This document shows positions 7,787-14,275 of a stretch of 20,703 nucleotides of DNA, in pieces; the stretch's first letter is position 1, and each line of letters starts with the position of its first letter. Origin of the DNA: JAZFYD01 sp036443405 (GTDB lineage Bacteria > Planctomycetota > PLA2); contig JAZFYD010000240.1 of NCBI GenBank assembly GCA_036443405.1, positions 1 to 20,703 of the forward strand, in the 5' to 3' direction. A model generated the notes under the pieces. That model searched no databases and had not been told where the DNA came from. It was given only the letters and a program-made list of their open reading frames with translations. The position numbers and the translations under genes are program-made.

Positions 7787-8472
7787 TCGGGCCCAATCCC
7801 AACGAAAGACCCAACTCCTCGTGCGAGCAGGTCTATGTGGTTCCCCGGGAACGTCTCTTTCCTCGTGGTGCGCCGCAGGGCTTCGTGCCGGGCATGGAGG
7901 AGTGGTGGCGCACGATCTACGAAGACGGGTTTTTCGCGGAGCGCGACCTGGTCGAAGAGGATCCCTCGCTCAAGCAGGTCATTCCTTACGCGGTCGTTGC
8001 GCGGGGTGACGACGTGTTCCTGTTCCGGCGTCTCGCCAAAGGCGGTGAGAAACGGTTGGCCGGGCTGCGCTCGATCGGCGTGGGCGGCCACGTCAACCCG
8101 GTCGATTCCGAGGATGTCGTGCTGGACGCGCTGAAACGCGAACTGGAGGAGGAGTTGCACATCCCGTCCGGTTGGCGCCATCGTTTGGTCGGGCTGATCA
8201 ACGACGACGCAACGTCCGTTGGGTCCGTGCACGTCGGCGTCGTCGCGATCGTCGATCCTGGCGACGGAGAGGTCTCAGTCCGCGAAGCGGATACGATGTC
8301 CGGCTCGTTTGTCGACCGGCGCGAGTTGCTCGCGCTGCGGTGCCACGAACCCGAGAGTTTCGAGGGGTGGTCCCGGCTGCTGGTCGATCAGATCGAAAGA
8401 GGCCTCTTATGGGACGAAACGCCCGCCTTGTCTACGACGACTCCGAGCGCAACGCCGACCTCTACTACCTGA
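7783..8472 (+). CDS. NUDIX-related predicted phosphoesterase (COG4112-like)
   Basis: 229 residues. ATG 7783 overlaps the TPR stop (ATGA), so the frame's upstream extension to 7708 is not used. The N-terminal VYVVPRE, EEDPSLKQVIPYAVV (58-72), FLFRR..KGGEKRL (79-91), GVGGHVNPVD (99-108) and LVGLINDD (135-142) match what I know of the predicted phosphoesterases of the MutT family, COG4112. The Nudix helix is present as RELEEEL (119-125), but the upstream GX5E spacing is not canonical, as is usual in this family. NUDIX enzymes hydrolyse nucleoside diphosphates linked to another group; the substrate here is unknown. The last 22 codons overlap the peptidase gene by 64 bases and give a low-complexity Ser/Thr/Pro tail (PALSTTTPSATPTSTT). 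This looks like read-on after loss of an earlier stop. Confidence 0.85.
   Translation: MIGPNPNERPNSSCEQVYVVPRERLFPRGAPQGFVPGMEEWWRTIYEDGFFAERDLVEEDPSLKQVIPYAVVARGDDVFLFRRLAKGGEKRLAGLRSIGVGGHVNPVDSEDVVLDALKRELEEELHIPSGWRHRLVGLINDDATSVGSVHVGVVAIVDPGDGEVSVREADTMSGSFVDRRELLALRCHEPESFEGWSRLLVDQIERGLLWDETPALSTTTPSATPTSTT
8397..8408 (+). promoter_or_regulatory. Palindrome covering the ribosome binding site of the M24 peptidase
   Basis: AAGAGGCCTCTT is a perfect 12-bp palindrome ending at the base before ATG 8409. It contains the AGAGG (8398-8402) that serves as Shine-Dalgarno with 6-base spacing. This supports 8409 as the start. Whether the symmetry has a regulatory role is unknown. Confidence 0.5.
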
Positions 8473-9548
8473 CCGGGTTTTTGGCCGGCGATCCGTTCCT
8501 GTATCTCTCGGACGACGGAAAGTCGTCGCTGTTCCTGTCGGACCTCGAGGTCGACCGTGCGAAGCAGCAGAGCCAGGTGGACGAGGTGGTCCGGACCGCC
8601 GAGTTGAAAGAGGCGTTCGAGAATTCGGGCGCCACGCTGTCCGAGGACGCGACGCAGCGCACGGCGCAATTGATCGGCGTCGTCGCCAAGGAGCGCGGGC
8701 TCTCCGGCTTCGAGGTGCCCGCGAGTTTTCCGGTTTCGTTGGCGGATGCGCTGCGCGGCAACGGGCTTGGCGTGACGTGGGTGAGCGGACCGTTCGTTCC
8801 CGAGCGCGTCGTGAAAACGCCGGATGAGATCGCGAGCATTCGCCGCGCGATCGAACACACCGAGGCCGCGATCACCGCCGCCATCGAGCAACTCCGCGCC
8901 GCGGATGTCCGTGACGGTGTGCTGCATGAGAACGGCGCGCCGCTGACGGCCGAGGCGGTTCGGTTCACCATCAATCGCGAGCTGCTCGATCGCGGATGTG
9001 TCGGATACGACTCCATCGTCGCCGGCGGCGAGCACGCGGTGGATCCTCACGATCGCGGCTCCGGCCCGCTCGACACCGACCGGCCGATCATCCTCGACGT
9101 ATTCCCGCGCGATCTGGCCAGCCGTTTTCACGGCGACATGACGCGCACGGTTGTCAAGGGGCGCGCGAGCGACGAGGTGAAACGCATGTTCGACGCCGTG
9201 AAGGCGGCCAAGGATGGTGCGGAGGCCGCGCTGTGCGACGGCGTCGATGGTTGGGACGTGCACGCAGGCGTGGTCAAGACGTTCGAGGACGCCGGCTTCG
9301 TGACCGAGAAACGCGACGGCCGCATGGTCGGGTTCTTCCACGGCACGGGCCACGGCTTGGGGCTCGACGTGCACGAGGCACCGCGGCTCGGCAAGGCGCA
9401 CGACATCATGCGCGCCGGCCACGTCGTCACCGTCGAACCCGGGCTCTATTACCCCGGGGTCGGCGGCATGCGCCTCGAAGACGACGTCGTGATCACAAAG
9501 GACGGCTGCGAAAACCTGTGCACGCTCGGCTACGAGCTCGAGATCTAG
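8409..9548 (+). CDS. M24B family metallopeptidase (Xaa-Pro aminopeptidase type)
   Basis: 379 residues from ATG 8409; the frame extends to 8172, but that part is an arginine-rich shadow of the NUDIX gene. Residues 1-130 form the creatinase-type N-terminal domain (YYLTGF near 19-24), and 138-379 the pita-bread catalytic domain. All five dinuclear metal ligands can be placed: D230 (IILD), D243 (GDMTRT), H315 (GTGHGLG), E343 (TVEPGLY) and E357 (MRLED), with H322 of VHE in the usual accessory position. The enzyme should be active and remove an N-terminal residue preceding proline, or cleave dipeptides, in the cytoplasm; no signal peptide is present. It is the last gene of the TPR-NUDIX-M24 cluster. 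A prolidase (X-Pro dipeptide) activity cannot be told apart from an aminopeptidase. Confidence 0.95.
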   Translation: MGRNARLVYDDSERNADLYYLTGFLAGDPFLYLSDDGKSSLFLSDLEVDRAKQQSQVDEVVRTAELKEAFENSGATLSEDATQRTAQLIGVVAKERGLSGFEVPASFPVSLADALRGNGLGVTWVSGPFVPERVVKTPDEIASIRRAIEHTEAAITAAIEQLRAADVRDGVLHENGAPLTAEAVRFTINRELLDRGCVGYDSIVAGGEHAVDPHDRGSGPLDTDRPIILDVFPRDLASRFHGDMTRTVVKGRASDEVKRMFDAVKAAKDGAEAALCDGVDGWDVHAGVVKTFEDAGFVTEKRDGRMVGFFHGTGHGLGLDVHEAPRLGKAHDIMRAGHVVTVEPGLYYPGVGGMRLEDDVVITKDGCENLCTLGYELEI

Positions 9549-9572
9549 GGTCGCCGGGTCGGTCGAAAGAGC

Positions 9573-9718
9573 AACCACAGAGGCACAGAGACACGGAGGC
9601 GTCGCCGTGCATCCCTAGCCTCACGCCGATCCACGCACCGCTGCGCAAGCGAACTCGGGAGCAGCCGGCCAGACGCCTTCGGCGCTCGATTGGCCTCCCT
9701 CTCTGTGCCTCTGTGGTT
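9573..9718. repeat. MITE-like element with 18-bp perfect terminal inverted repeats
   Basis: AACCACAGAGGCACAGAG (9573-9590) is repeated in perfect inverse as 9701-9718, enclosing 110 bases; the similarity continues imperfectly inward (GGAGGC on both sides). No gene for a transposase is inside. From memory, the ACCACAGAGGCACAGAGA motif occurs as dispersed intergenic repeats in many bacterial genomes and creates spurious short proteins with an HRDTE-like motif. Here it does so too, in frames on both strands. It lies 25 bases after the M24 stop and could also act as a transcript-end structure. Confidence 0.75.
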
Positions 9719-9724
9719 TCTTCT

Positions 9725-9922
9725 TAGGCTCCGTCTGAGGAAAACCCGCAGGCCCGAGATCGAGCTGGGACATCTCTGGCTCAACGGCTGACGCCGTTGA
9801 AGCGTCGTCAGGCGTCGTTCGCCGACAACCCTCTATCCAATATCGATAGTGCTAGGAGGCGAACGGCGGCTGACGGGGCTATCCAGCCGATCGAAGCCAG
9901 GAGTTTCCTCAGACGGAGCCTA
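9725..9922. repeat. Inverted-repeat element with 19-bp perfect arms overlapping a stop codon
   Basis: TAGGCTCCGTCTGAGGAAA at 9725-9743 is repeated in perfect inverse at 9904-9922, 160 bases apart. The outer three bases of the right arm (9920-9922) are the TAG stop of the minus-strand HEAT/hydrolase gene. The element contains a copy of a second palindromic repeat (9773-9803). It starts only six bases after the preceding inverted-repeat element. No target-site duplication is evident. It encodes nothing recognisable. Confidence 0.75.
9773..9803 (+). repeat. Dispersed palindromic repeat, copy 1
   Basis: A 31-base unit: TCTCTGGC, one variable base, the palindrome CAACGGCTGACGCCGTTG (7-bp stem, TGAC loop), then RAGC. 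It is identical at 29 of 31 positions to 11714-11744. REP-like elements of this type are typically present in many intergenic copies. Confidence 0.8.
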
Positions 9923-11323
9923 GTCGAAGTACCGCTCGAAGAAGTACTCCAGCACGCGATGGAACTCCTGGTTCGTTTCGAGGTACGGCAGACCGCGGGC
10001 GCCGCGGATGGGGGTGACCAGGCTGTTGGGGAAGTGTTTCAGAATGCGTGCGGACTCGTGGTGTGTGCTGAACGCGCTCGCTCCCGAGTAGACAAACACC
10101 GTCGGCGTTTCGATGCGCACGCGGCCGGAGAACACGATGGGGGGCACGATGGCGAATCCCTGCGGTTCGCTCGCGTGTCGGTAGAAATGCGCGATCTCCA
10201 AATCCGACGGATCGTAGAACGAACGCTCCAGGGCCGTGGCGTGGAGTCTTTTCAGTGTGCTCTCGTTGAACGGCAACCCATTTTCGTGAAGCAGGGTCTT
10301 CGCCGTGAACTGTTCCGCCTTGCTGCCCCGTCGGGCGGCGCGCCGTAACGCAGCGGCATACGCCTTCTTGTCGATGGCGGTGTCGAGCAGGATCAGGCCG
10401 GCGCACGCTTTCTTGTGCGTCTGCGCGTATCGCATTGCGATCCAACCGGTGGCGCCGGGCGCCAGAATCAGGAAGCGTTCGATCTTGTGCGCTTCGCGGA
10501 AACGCTCCAGCGCCTTGACCAACCGGGCGACCGGGTACGTGCCCACGTCGTTGCCGTAGCCGCTTCGGCCGGTGAGTGACTGCACCGACGGCAACCGTAC
10601 GAACGTCAGCGACGCGCGCTGCCGCAGCGGCAGGAGATAACTCCCGTAGATCTCCGTGTTCCAACCGAATCCGGGCAGGACCAGAAGATGCGGAAGCGGC
10701 TTTTTCTTGGCGCCTTTGGGTCGCACCGCCGCGACGGTCCGGGTCTCCAGCACGATACCGTCGTACTCGTTTTTCTCGGGCGGGACATCGGCGGGGCGAA
10801 GGTGTGCGTCGCCTTCGTGTTTTGTCCACCACTCTTTCCACGCGGCCTTGTCGAGCAGGCAGGGCGCCGACGTCAACTCGGTCAACGATTGGACGATGCG
10901 AAGCCGCGTTTTGTGGTCGGTTTCGGTTTGGTACGCCTTGACGAGCGCACCGACCGAGCGCCGGTCGCGGTAGCGCGTGAGAGCGCGGGCCGCGGCGCGC
11001 CGCACGCGTGGTTCGGGGTCCTTTCGCGCGGAGATGCCAAGCAGCGTCGCGTTCAACAGATCCGGTTCCAGATACCCCGCCCAGGCGATCGCTTCACGAA
11101 CCTTCGGACGTTTGTCCGTGCGCAGGAGAACGCGCAGCTTGAAAATACGATCGTCCTGGGGCAATGCCGCGATCGCGCGCACGGCCTTGTATCGCGCGGG
11201 CCAACGCGGCGCGTCCGCGCGTTCCAGCAACGTCTCCAGCGCGTCGGCCGCCACCGTGGTCTGGAGACACAACAGAGGCAGAACGACGAGCGTCACGATG
11301 CGGAGTGCGTTGGAGCCGTTCAT
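9920..11323 (-). CDS. Secreted HEAT-repeat protein fused to a degenerate alpha/beta-hydrolase domain
   Basis: 467 residues from ATG 11323. The frame stays open to 12088, but only from 11323 does it begin with a signal peptide (NALRIVTLVVLPLLCLQTTVAA), so the upstream 255 codons are read-through of intergenic repeats. No clear Shine-Dalgarno precedes it. Residues 28-150 are HEAT-like helices (KAVRAIAAL, VREAIAWAG, PRVRRAAARALTRY). A WKEWW linker follows (162-166), then an alpha/beta-hydrolase core (about 205-467) with LLVLPGFG (213-220) as oxyanion loop. The nucleophile elbow reads APGATG (288-293), with Gly290 where Ser is expected. The acid loop reads SGASAFS (413-419) without Asp, and the usual GH near the end reads RG (443-444). 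All three catalytic residues thus look absent, so it is probably a non-enzymatic binding protein of the cell envelope. The alignment was done by eye. Confidence 0.8.
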   Translation of the reverse strand: MNGSNALRIVTLVVLPLLCLQTTVAADALETLLERADAPRWPARYKAVRAIAALPQDDRIFKLRVLLRTDKRPKVREAIAWAGYLEPDLLNATLLGISARKDPEPRVRRAAARALTRYRDRRSVGALVKAYQTETDHKTRLRIVQSLTELTSAPCLLDKAAWKEWWTKHEGDAHLRPADVPPEKNEYDGIVLETRTVAAVRPKGAKKKPLPHLLVLPGFGWNTEIYGSYLLPLRQRASLTFVRLPSVQSLTGRSGYGNDVGTYPVARLVKALERFREAHKIERFLILAPGATGWIAMRYAQTHKKACAGLILLDTAIDKKAYAAALRRAARRGSKAEQFTAKTLLHENGLPFNESTLKRLHATALERSFYDPSDLEIAHFYRHASEPQGFAIVPPIVFSGRVRIETPTVFVYSGASAFSTHHESARILKHFPNSLVTPIRGARGLPYLETNQEFHRVLEYFFERYFD

Positions 11324-11360
11324 GGGCCGGACAAGGTTCAGAGGACATCTATGAAACGCG

Positions 11361-11396
11361 ATTGCGCGCTGCCGTGCATCGCTCACAGCGCGCGAT
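11361..11396 (-). promoter_or_regulatory. Hairpin in the likely 5' leader of the HEAT/hydrolase gene
   Basis: ATTGCGCGCTG (11361-11371) pairs with CAGCGCGCGAT (11386-11396): 11 bp with one T-G pair and a 14-base loop. It lies 38-73 bases upstream of ATG 11323 on the minus strand, so if transcription starts further upstream it would fold in the leader. No T-run follows, so it is not a terminator. Confidence 0.4.
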
Positions 11397-11653
11397 CCCG
11401 CACGAAATTGCCGGTTTTTCGAAGCCGAGTCGTGCCCGCCACGAAAAGATCCAGTTACGACACACCTCCCGAAATAGTAGGGCCTGACCGCCTTTTCAGC
11501 GACCGCCGACACGTTCGGACTCACGATTTGCGCTGCGAGTGACGGCTTTGGCAAGACCCTTGCGAATGCAGCGGGTGGCAGCGAAGGAGTTGCCATCGAT
11601 TCAGGCACCCGAATCGAGAGAGTGGCCAGAATACTGGGGGGCCTGCGATCACG

Positions 11654-11680
11654 GGGTCCAACCCGAAAGGGTTGGATCCC
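11654..11680. repeat. Hairpin with GAAA tetraloop
   Basis: TCCAACCC (11657-11664), GAAA, GGGTTGGA (11669-11676): a perfect 8-bp stem with a GNRA loop. It is extended by GGG (11654-11656) pairing CCC (11678-11680) across a one-base bulge. This is the first of a run of palindromes upstream of larE. Confidence 0.75.
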
Positions 11681-11713
11681 ATTGTTTTTGGCCCAACGCC
11701 TGACGGCGCCGTG

Positions 11714-11744
11714 TCTCTGGCCCAACGGCTGACGCCGTTGGAGC
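11714..11744 (+). repeat. Dispersed palindromic repeat, copy 2
   Basis: Same 31-base unit as 9773-9803 with two differences, one in the variable base before the palindrome and one after it (A to G). A degenerate relative with the same TGAC loop (CGCC TGAC GGCG) lies just before it at 11697-11708. Confidence 0.8.
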
Positions 11745-11781
11745 TGTGCGTTCGGGGCGTCTGAGAGGTTGTCGGAGCACA

Positions 11782-11805
11782 CCTCTGGATGTGGTCCACC
11801 AGAGG
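11782..11805. repeat. Inverted repeat CCTCTGG/CCAGAGG
   Basis: CCTCTGG (11782-11788) and CCAGAGG (11799-11805) are perfect complements around a 10-base loop that itself contains the short palindrome GTGGTCCAC. It is the last of the palindromes before larE. Confidence 0.55.
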
Positions 11806-11876
11806 ACGCGAAGGGGGCGGGCGGCGGACGGCGTTGGAGCGTGCCTTTGGGCGGCGCTTCGATATGGTGGGCGCGC

Positions 11877-12686
11877 ATGATTCTCGCCCGGCGTGTTGCC
11901 CGACTCGAGCAGGACATTCGCACGCGCTCCCGAGTGCTGGTCGCGCTTAGCGGCGGCGTCGACTCCGCTGTGCTGTTGGCGATCTGCGCCCGTGTCGTGC
12001 CGGGACATGTGTTTGCCGCGACGACGATCTCCCCGGCGGTGGCGCGCGAGGATGTCGAGGATGCGCGTCGCGTTGCTGCGTTGCTCAACGTGCGGCACGT
12101 GCTCGTTCCAACGGACGAGTTGCAGGATCCCGGCTACCGCAGGAACGCCGGCGACCGGTGTTACTTCTGCCGGCGCGAGATGTATGGGTGCTTGGCGCCG
12201 GTGGCCGCGGAGTTGGGCGTGGCGCACGTGGCGGACGGCTTGAATGCCAGCGACGTCGTCGAGGATCGACCCGGCGTGCGCGCGGCCGCGGAACATGGAG
12301 TCCTCCATCCGCTGCGGGACGCCGGATTGACCAAGCCGGACATCCGCCGTCTCGCCAAGGGCATGGCGTTGCCGGTCCACGACAAACCCGCGGCGCCGTG
12401 TCTCGCGTCACGCGTTCCGGCGGGAGTCGAAGTCACGCTGGAGTCCCTTCGCCGCATCGATCGCGCGGAGCGCGCGTTGCGTGGGCTTGGGTATCGGGAG
12501 TTGCGGGTTCGGTGCGAGGTCGATCACGCTCGCATCGAGATCGGGTCCGCGGAGTTGGCTCGCGCCCTTTGCGAATCCAGGCGTCTCGAGTCGGCGGTGC
12601 TCGACGCGGGCTTCCTGTCGTCGTCGGTGGATCCCGCGGGGTATCGCACCGGCAGCGCCGCGGTGGCGACGGAAGGCTCTGTTTGA
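11877..12686 (+). CDS. larE: ATP-dependent sacrificial sulfur transferase LarE
   Basis: 269 residues from ATG 11877, the family's usual length; the frame is open from 11769, but that part is intergenic repeat. The PP-loop SGGVDS (25-30) binds ATP. GDRCYFCRREMY (92-103) has a CxxC pair (C95, C98), and PCLASR (174-179) carries C175, which corresponds to Cys176 of Lactobacillus plantarum LarE, the residue that gives up its sulfur. LarE adenylates the carboxylated pyridinium mononucleotide made by LarB and converts it to the bis-thiocarboxylate that LarC loads with nickel (NPN cofactor of lactate racemase). The three cysteines (C95, C98, C175) may mean the [4Fe-4S] type of LarE that recycles sulfur instead of sacrificing a cysteine; this is inference. 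larB, larC and larA are not in the window. It converges on the next gene with a 7-bp gap. Confidence 0.93.
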   Translation: MILARRVARLEQDIRTRSRVLVALSGGVDSAVLLAICARVVPGHVFAATTISPAVAREDVEDARRVAALLNVRHVLVPTDELQDPGYRRNAGDRCYFCRREMYGCLAPVAAELGVAHVADGLNASDVVEDRPGVRAAAEHGVLHPLRDAGLTKPDIRRLAKGMALPVHDKPAAPCLASRVPAGVEVTLESLRRIDRAERALRGLGYRELRVRCEVDHARIEIGSAELARALCESRRLESAVLDAGFLSSSVDPAGYRTGSAAVATEGSV

Positions 12687-12693
12687 AGTCCGC

Positions 12694-13830
12694 CTATCGC
12701 TGGAACAGCGGTAGGTAGCCGTCCTGGACGCTCAGCGCGAGGCAACTCATCGCGGTCGCGTACGCGCGGCCGTGGCGGCGGACGTCCTGGTGTTCCCACT
12801 CGCGGTCGTCCCAGGCGCCCGCGGATTCCCCCGAGCGGCGTTGCATCCGTAGAAGGTGCGGAACGCCCTCGCGATTCCAGAGCGCCCAACTCGTGCCGCC
12901 CGCGCGGTAAAACGCCTGCGACGCGTAGTAGTGGGAGTAGAAGATCCACTGAAGGCTGTTCGGGTTGCGGTAGGCGCGTTTTAGGTAGTCGAGGCCGTTG
13001 CGTGTGGTCTCGGTGTAGTACTCGCCGAATCCGTGGAGTGCGCACAGGGCGGCCGCCGTGAGCGCTGCGGTCGAGCGGTCCTCATGCAACGCGTACTTGA
13101 ACGAGCCGTCGTCCTTTTGGGATTGGTGCAGGTAACGCAATCCGTCGCGATGCACCTGTTTGTCGACGAGGAATCCCGCGGTGGCGGCGAGGCGCAGCGC
13201 CTGCACGACCGTGACGGTCACCGAGCCCTCGTGGAACGAAGCGGGGTTGGGTTTGTATCCCCAGCCGCCGGTGAACTGTTGCGAGTCCTCGATGACGCGG
13301 ATCGCGCGGAGGATTTTTGTTCGGAGCGGTTCGTGCCTGGGATCCGCCTCGCGCAGCGTGCCGAACGCGAGGACCATCACTTGCGTCGCGTAGCCGTGGC
13401 CGTGCATGCGCGAGTCCGCATCGCCGTGCGCGTAGATGTAGCCCGTCGGATAGCCCTGCACCGACGAGTACGCCGAACCAGCACGGCTCGGCTCCAGGCT
13501 GCACTTCATCAGGAAGTCGAGGCTGTTGCTGACGACCTTGCCGTAGGTGCCGCGGCCGACCTGCTCGCCCTGCGCCTGGAACGCCAGGTTGCAGAGCGCG
13601 GTGATGCCGACAACGCCCGCGCGACTTTCGCCCCAGGAGCCATCCGGTTTCTGGATCGAGGCGAGGTACCGGAGACCGCGTTTCACCGCGACGCGGCGTT
13701 CGCTGGTCCTGGCACTGGGTTTCGAGTTGCGGGGCTTCGACTCGGGCGGGGTCGATTGCGGGCGATCCTGCGCGGGGCTCAACGGAGCCAGCAGAGCCAC
13801 GAGGACGAACATTCGAGGAGCCACGCGCAC
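12694..13830 (-). CDS. Secreted prenyltransferase/squalene-oxidase repeat protein
   Basis: 378 residues from GTG 13830. The six codons before ATG 13812 supply the two arginines of a signal peptide (RVAPRMFVLVALLAPLSPAQ), so GTG is preferred; no Shine-Dalgarno decides. After a Pro/Ser-rich spacer (22-42) comes an alpha/alpha-barrel with repeated terpene-cyclase-type turns: QKPDGSWGE (60-68), RMHGHGYA (141-148), GGWGY (188-192), KDDGSFKY (239-246) and SAGAWDD (336-342). It ends in YLPLFQR, as many planctomycete members do. No DxDD catalytic motif of squalene-hopene cyclase and no prenyltransferase zinc site is visible. It is therefore probably not a hopene cyclase but one of the abundant exported barrel proteins of unknown function in this group. 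Its stop lies 7 bp from that of larE. Confidence 0.88.
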   Translation of the reverse strand: MRVAPRMFVLVALLAPLSPAQDRPQSTPPESKPRNSKPSARTSERRVAVKRGLRYLASIQKPDGSWGESRAGVVGITALCNLAFQAQGEQVGRGTYGKVVSNSLDFLMKCSLEPSRAGSAYSSVQGYPTGYIYAHGDADSRMHGHGYATQVMVLAFGTLREADPRHEPLRTKILRAIRVIEDSQQFTGGWGYKPNPASFHEGSVTVTVVQALRLAATAGFLVDKQVHRDGLRYLHQSQKDDGSFKYALHEDRSTAALTAAALCALHGFGEYYTETTRNGLDYLKRAYRNPNSLQWIFYSHYYASQAFYRAGGTSWALWNREGVPHLLRMQRRSGESAGAWDDREWEHQDVRRHGRAYATAMSCLALSVQDGYLPLFQR

Positions 13831-14016
13831 TGCGTCAGTTTACTTCACGGATGGGTCGGCGGTTCAGTTCGCGGCCGAGCCCCCGGAGCATTCGACCAGC
13901 TCCTAGCGCGGGTTATTCACGAGGCGGGCGCGTTGCTCGGTTAGACGAAAAGGAGCCTTCCGTACGCGCGGTCTTTGTCTCAAATCGAACCTCTCGGATC
14001 GGGCGAGGAATCGCGG

Positions 14017-14033
14017 AAAGTGTCAACTGACAC
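14017..14033 (-). terminator. Weak terminator or operator-like palindrome
   Basis: GTGTCAACTGACAC (14020-14033) is a near-perfect palindrome; on the minus strand it gives a 5-bp stem with a 4-base loop, followed by TTT. It begins 14 bases after the stop of the small membrane protein, where the minus-strand operon should end. The stem is short, so it could equally be a protein-binding dyad. Confidence 0.35.
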
Positions 14034-14046
14034 AGTATCCCGCAAT

Positions 14047-14232
14047 TCACTCGCCGAAGAGCCTTGAACCTACGTACCCGGCCGCGCTGCCACCCACCAC
14101 GATTGCGAAAATGAACGCCATCGTGCCTATCGTGCCCTCTGCCCAGAGAAACCCACTCGGAGCACCGACGAGCACGCCCGGCCCGAAACCCACCAAGAAC
14201 GCTCGTTTGAAACGCTTCGACGTCGCTCTCAT
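14047..14232 (-). CDS. Small membrane protein (61 residues)
   Basis: MRATSKRFKR, then two hydrophobic segments: AFLVGFGPGVLVGAPSGFLW (11-30) and GTMAFIFAIVVGGSAAGYVG (36-55), joined by a short turn (AEGTI). The basic N-terminus predicts it faces the cytoplasm. The frame is open upstream to 14631, but that part is an arginine-rich shadow of the gene before it. The change from Arg/Ser-rich to hydrophobic sequence exactly at this ATG supports a real gene. It follows the 252-residue coiled-coil gene by 43 bases on the same strand, so it probably closes that operon. The ribosome binding site is weak (GAAGCGA). No family recognised. Confidence 0.6.
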   Translation of the reverse strand: MRATSKRFKRAFLVGFGPGVLVGAPSGFLWAEGTIGTMAFIFAIVVGGSAAGYVGSRLFGE

Positions 14233-14275
14233 TCGCTTCGTACGTTGGGAGTTCCTTCTGGGCCGTGCAGAACGG

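Larger units (their letters stand above)
11324..11876. other. Divergent intergenic region rich in inverted repeats
   Basis: 553 bases between the divergent HEAT/hydrolase and larE genes, so both promoters should be here; none was recognised by eye. The part next to the HEAT gene holds one long hairpin (11361-11396). Positions 11654-11805 hold four palindromes in a row. The frames that stay open through it give only arginine/proline-rich protein with no family resemblance. No tRNA or conserved RNA was recognised. Confidence 0.6.

Noticed and set aside
8388..9578. 396-codon minus-strand frame opposite the M24 peptidase
   Set aside because: The peptidase has all metal ligands in place; the antisense frame has no recognisable content.
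9545..9784. 79-codon minus-strand frame with an NHRGTE motif
   Set aside because: It is a translation of the inverted-repeat element and resembles the spurious proteins such repeats generate.
11324..12088. 255-codon N-terminal extension of the HEAT/hydrolase frame
   Set aside because: It crosses palindromic repeats and the larE coding region on the opposite strand, and would bury the signal peptide.
13831..14046. Possible repeat remnant around the sequence GCGGGTTATTCACGAGG (near 13908)
   Set aside because: It reminded me of motifs seen near insertion-sequence ends, but there is no second arm or transposase here and I cannot verify the memory.
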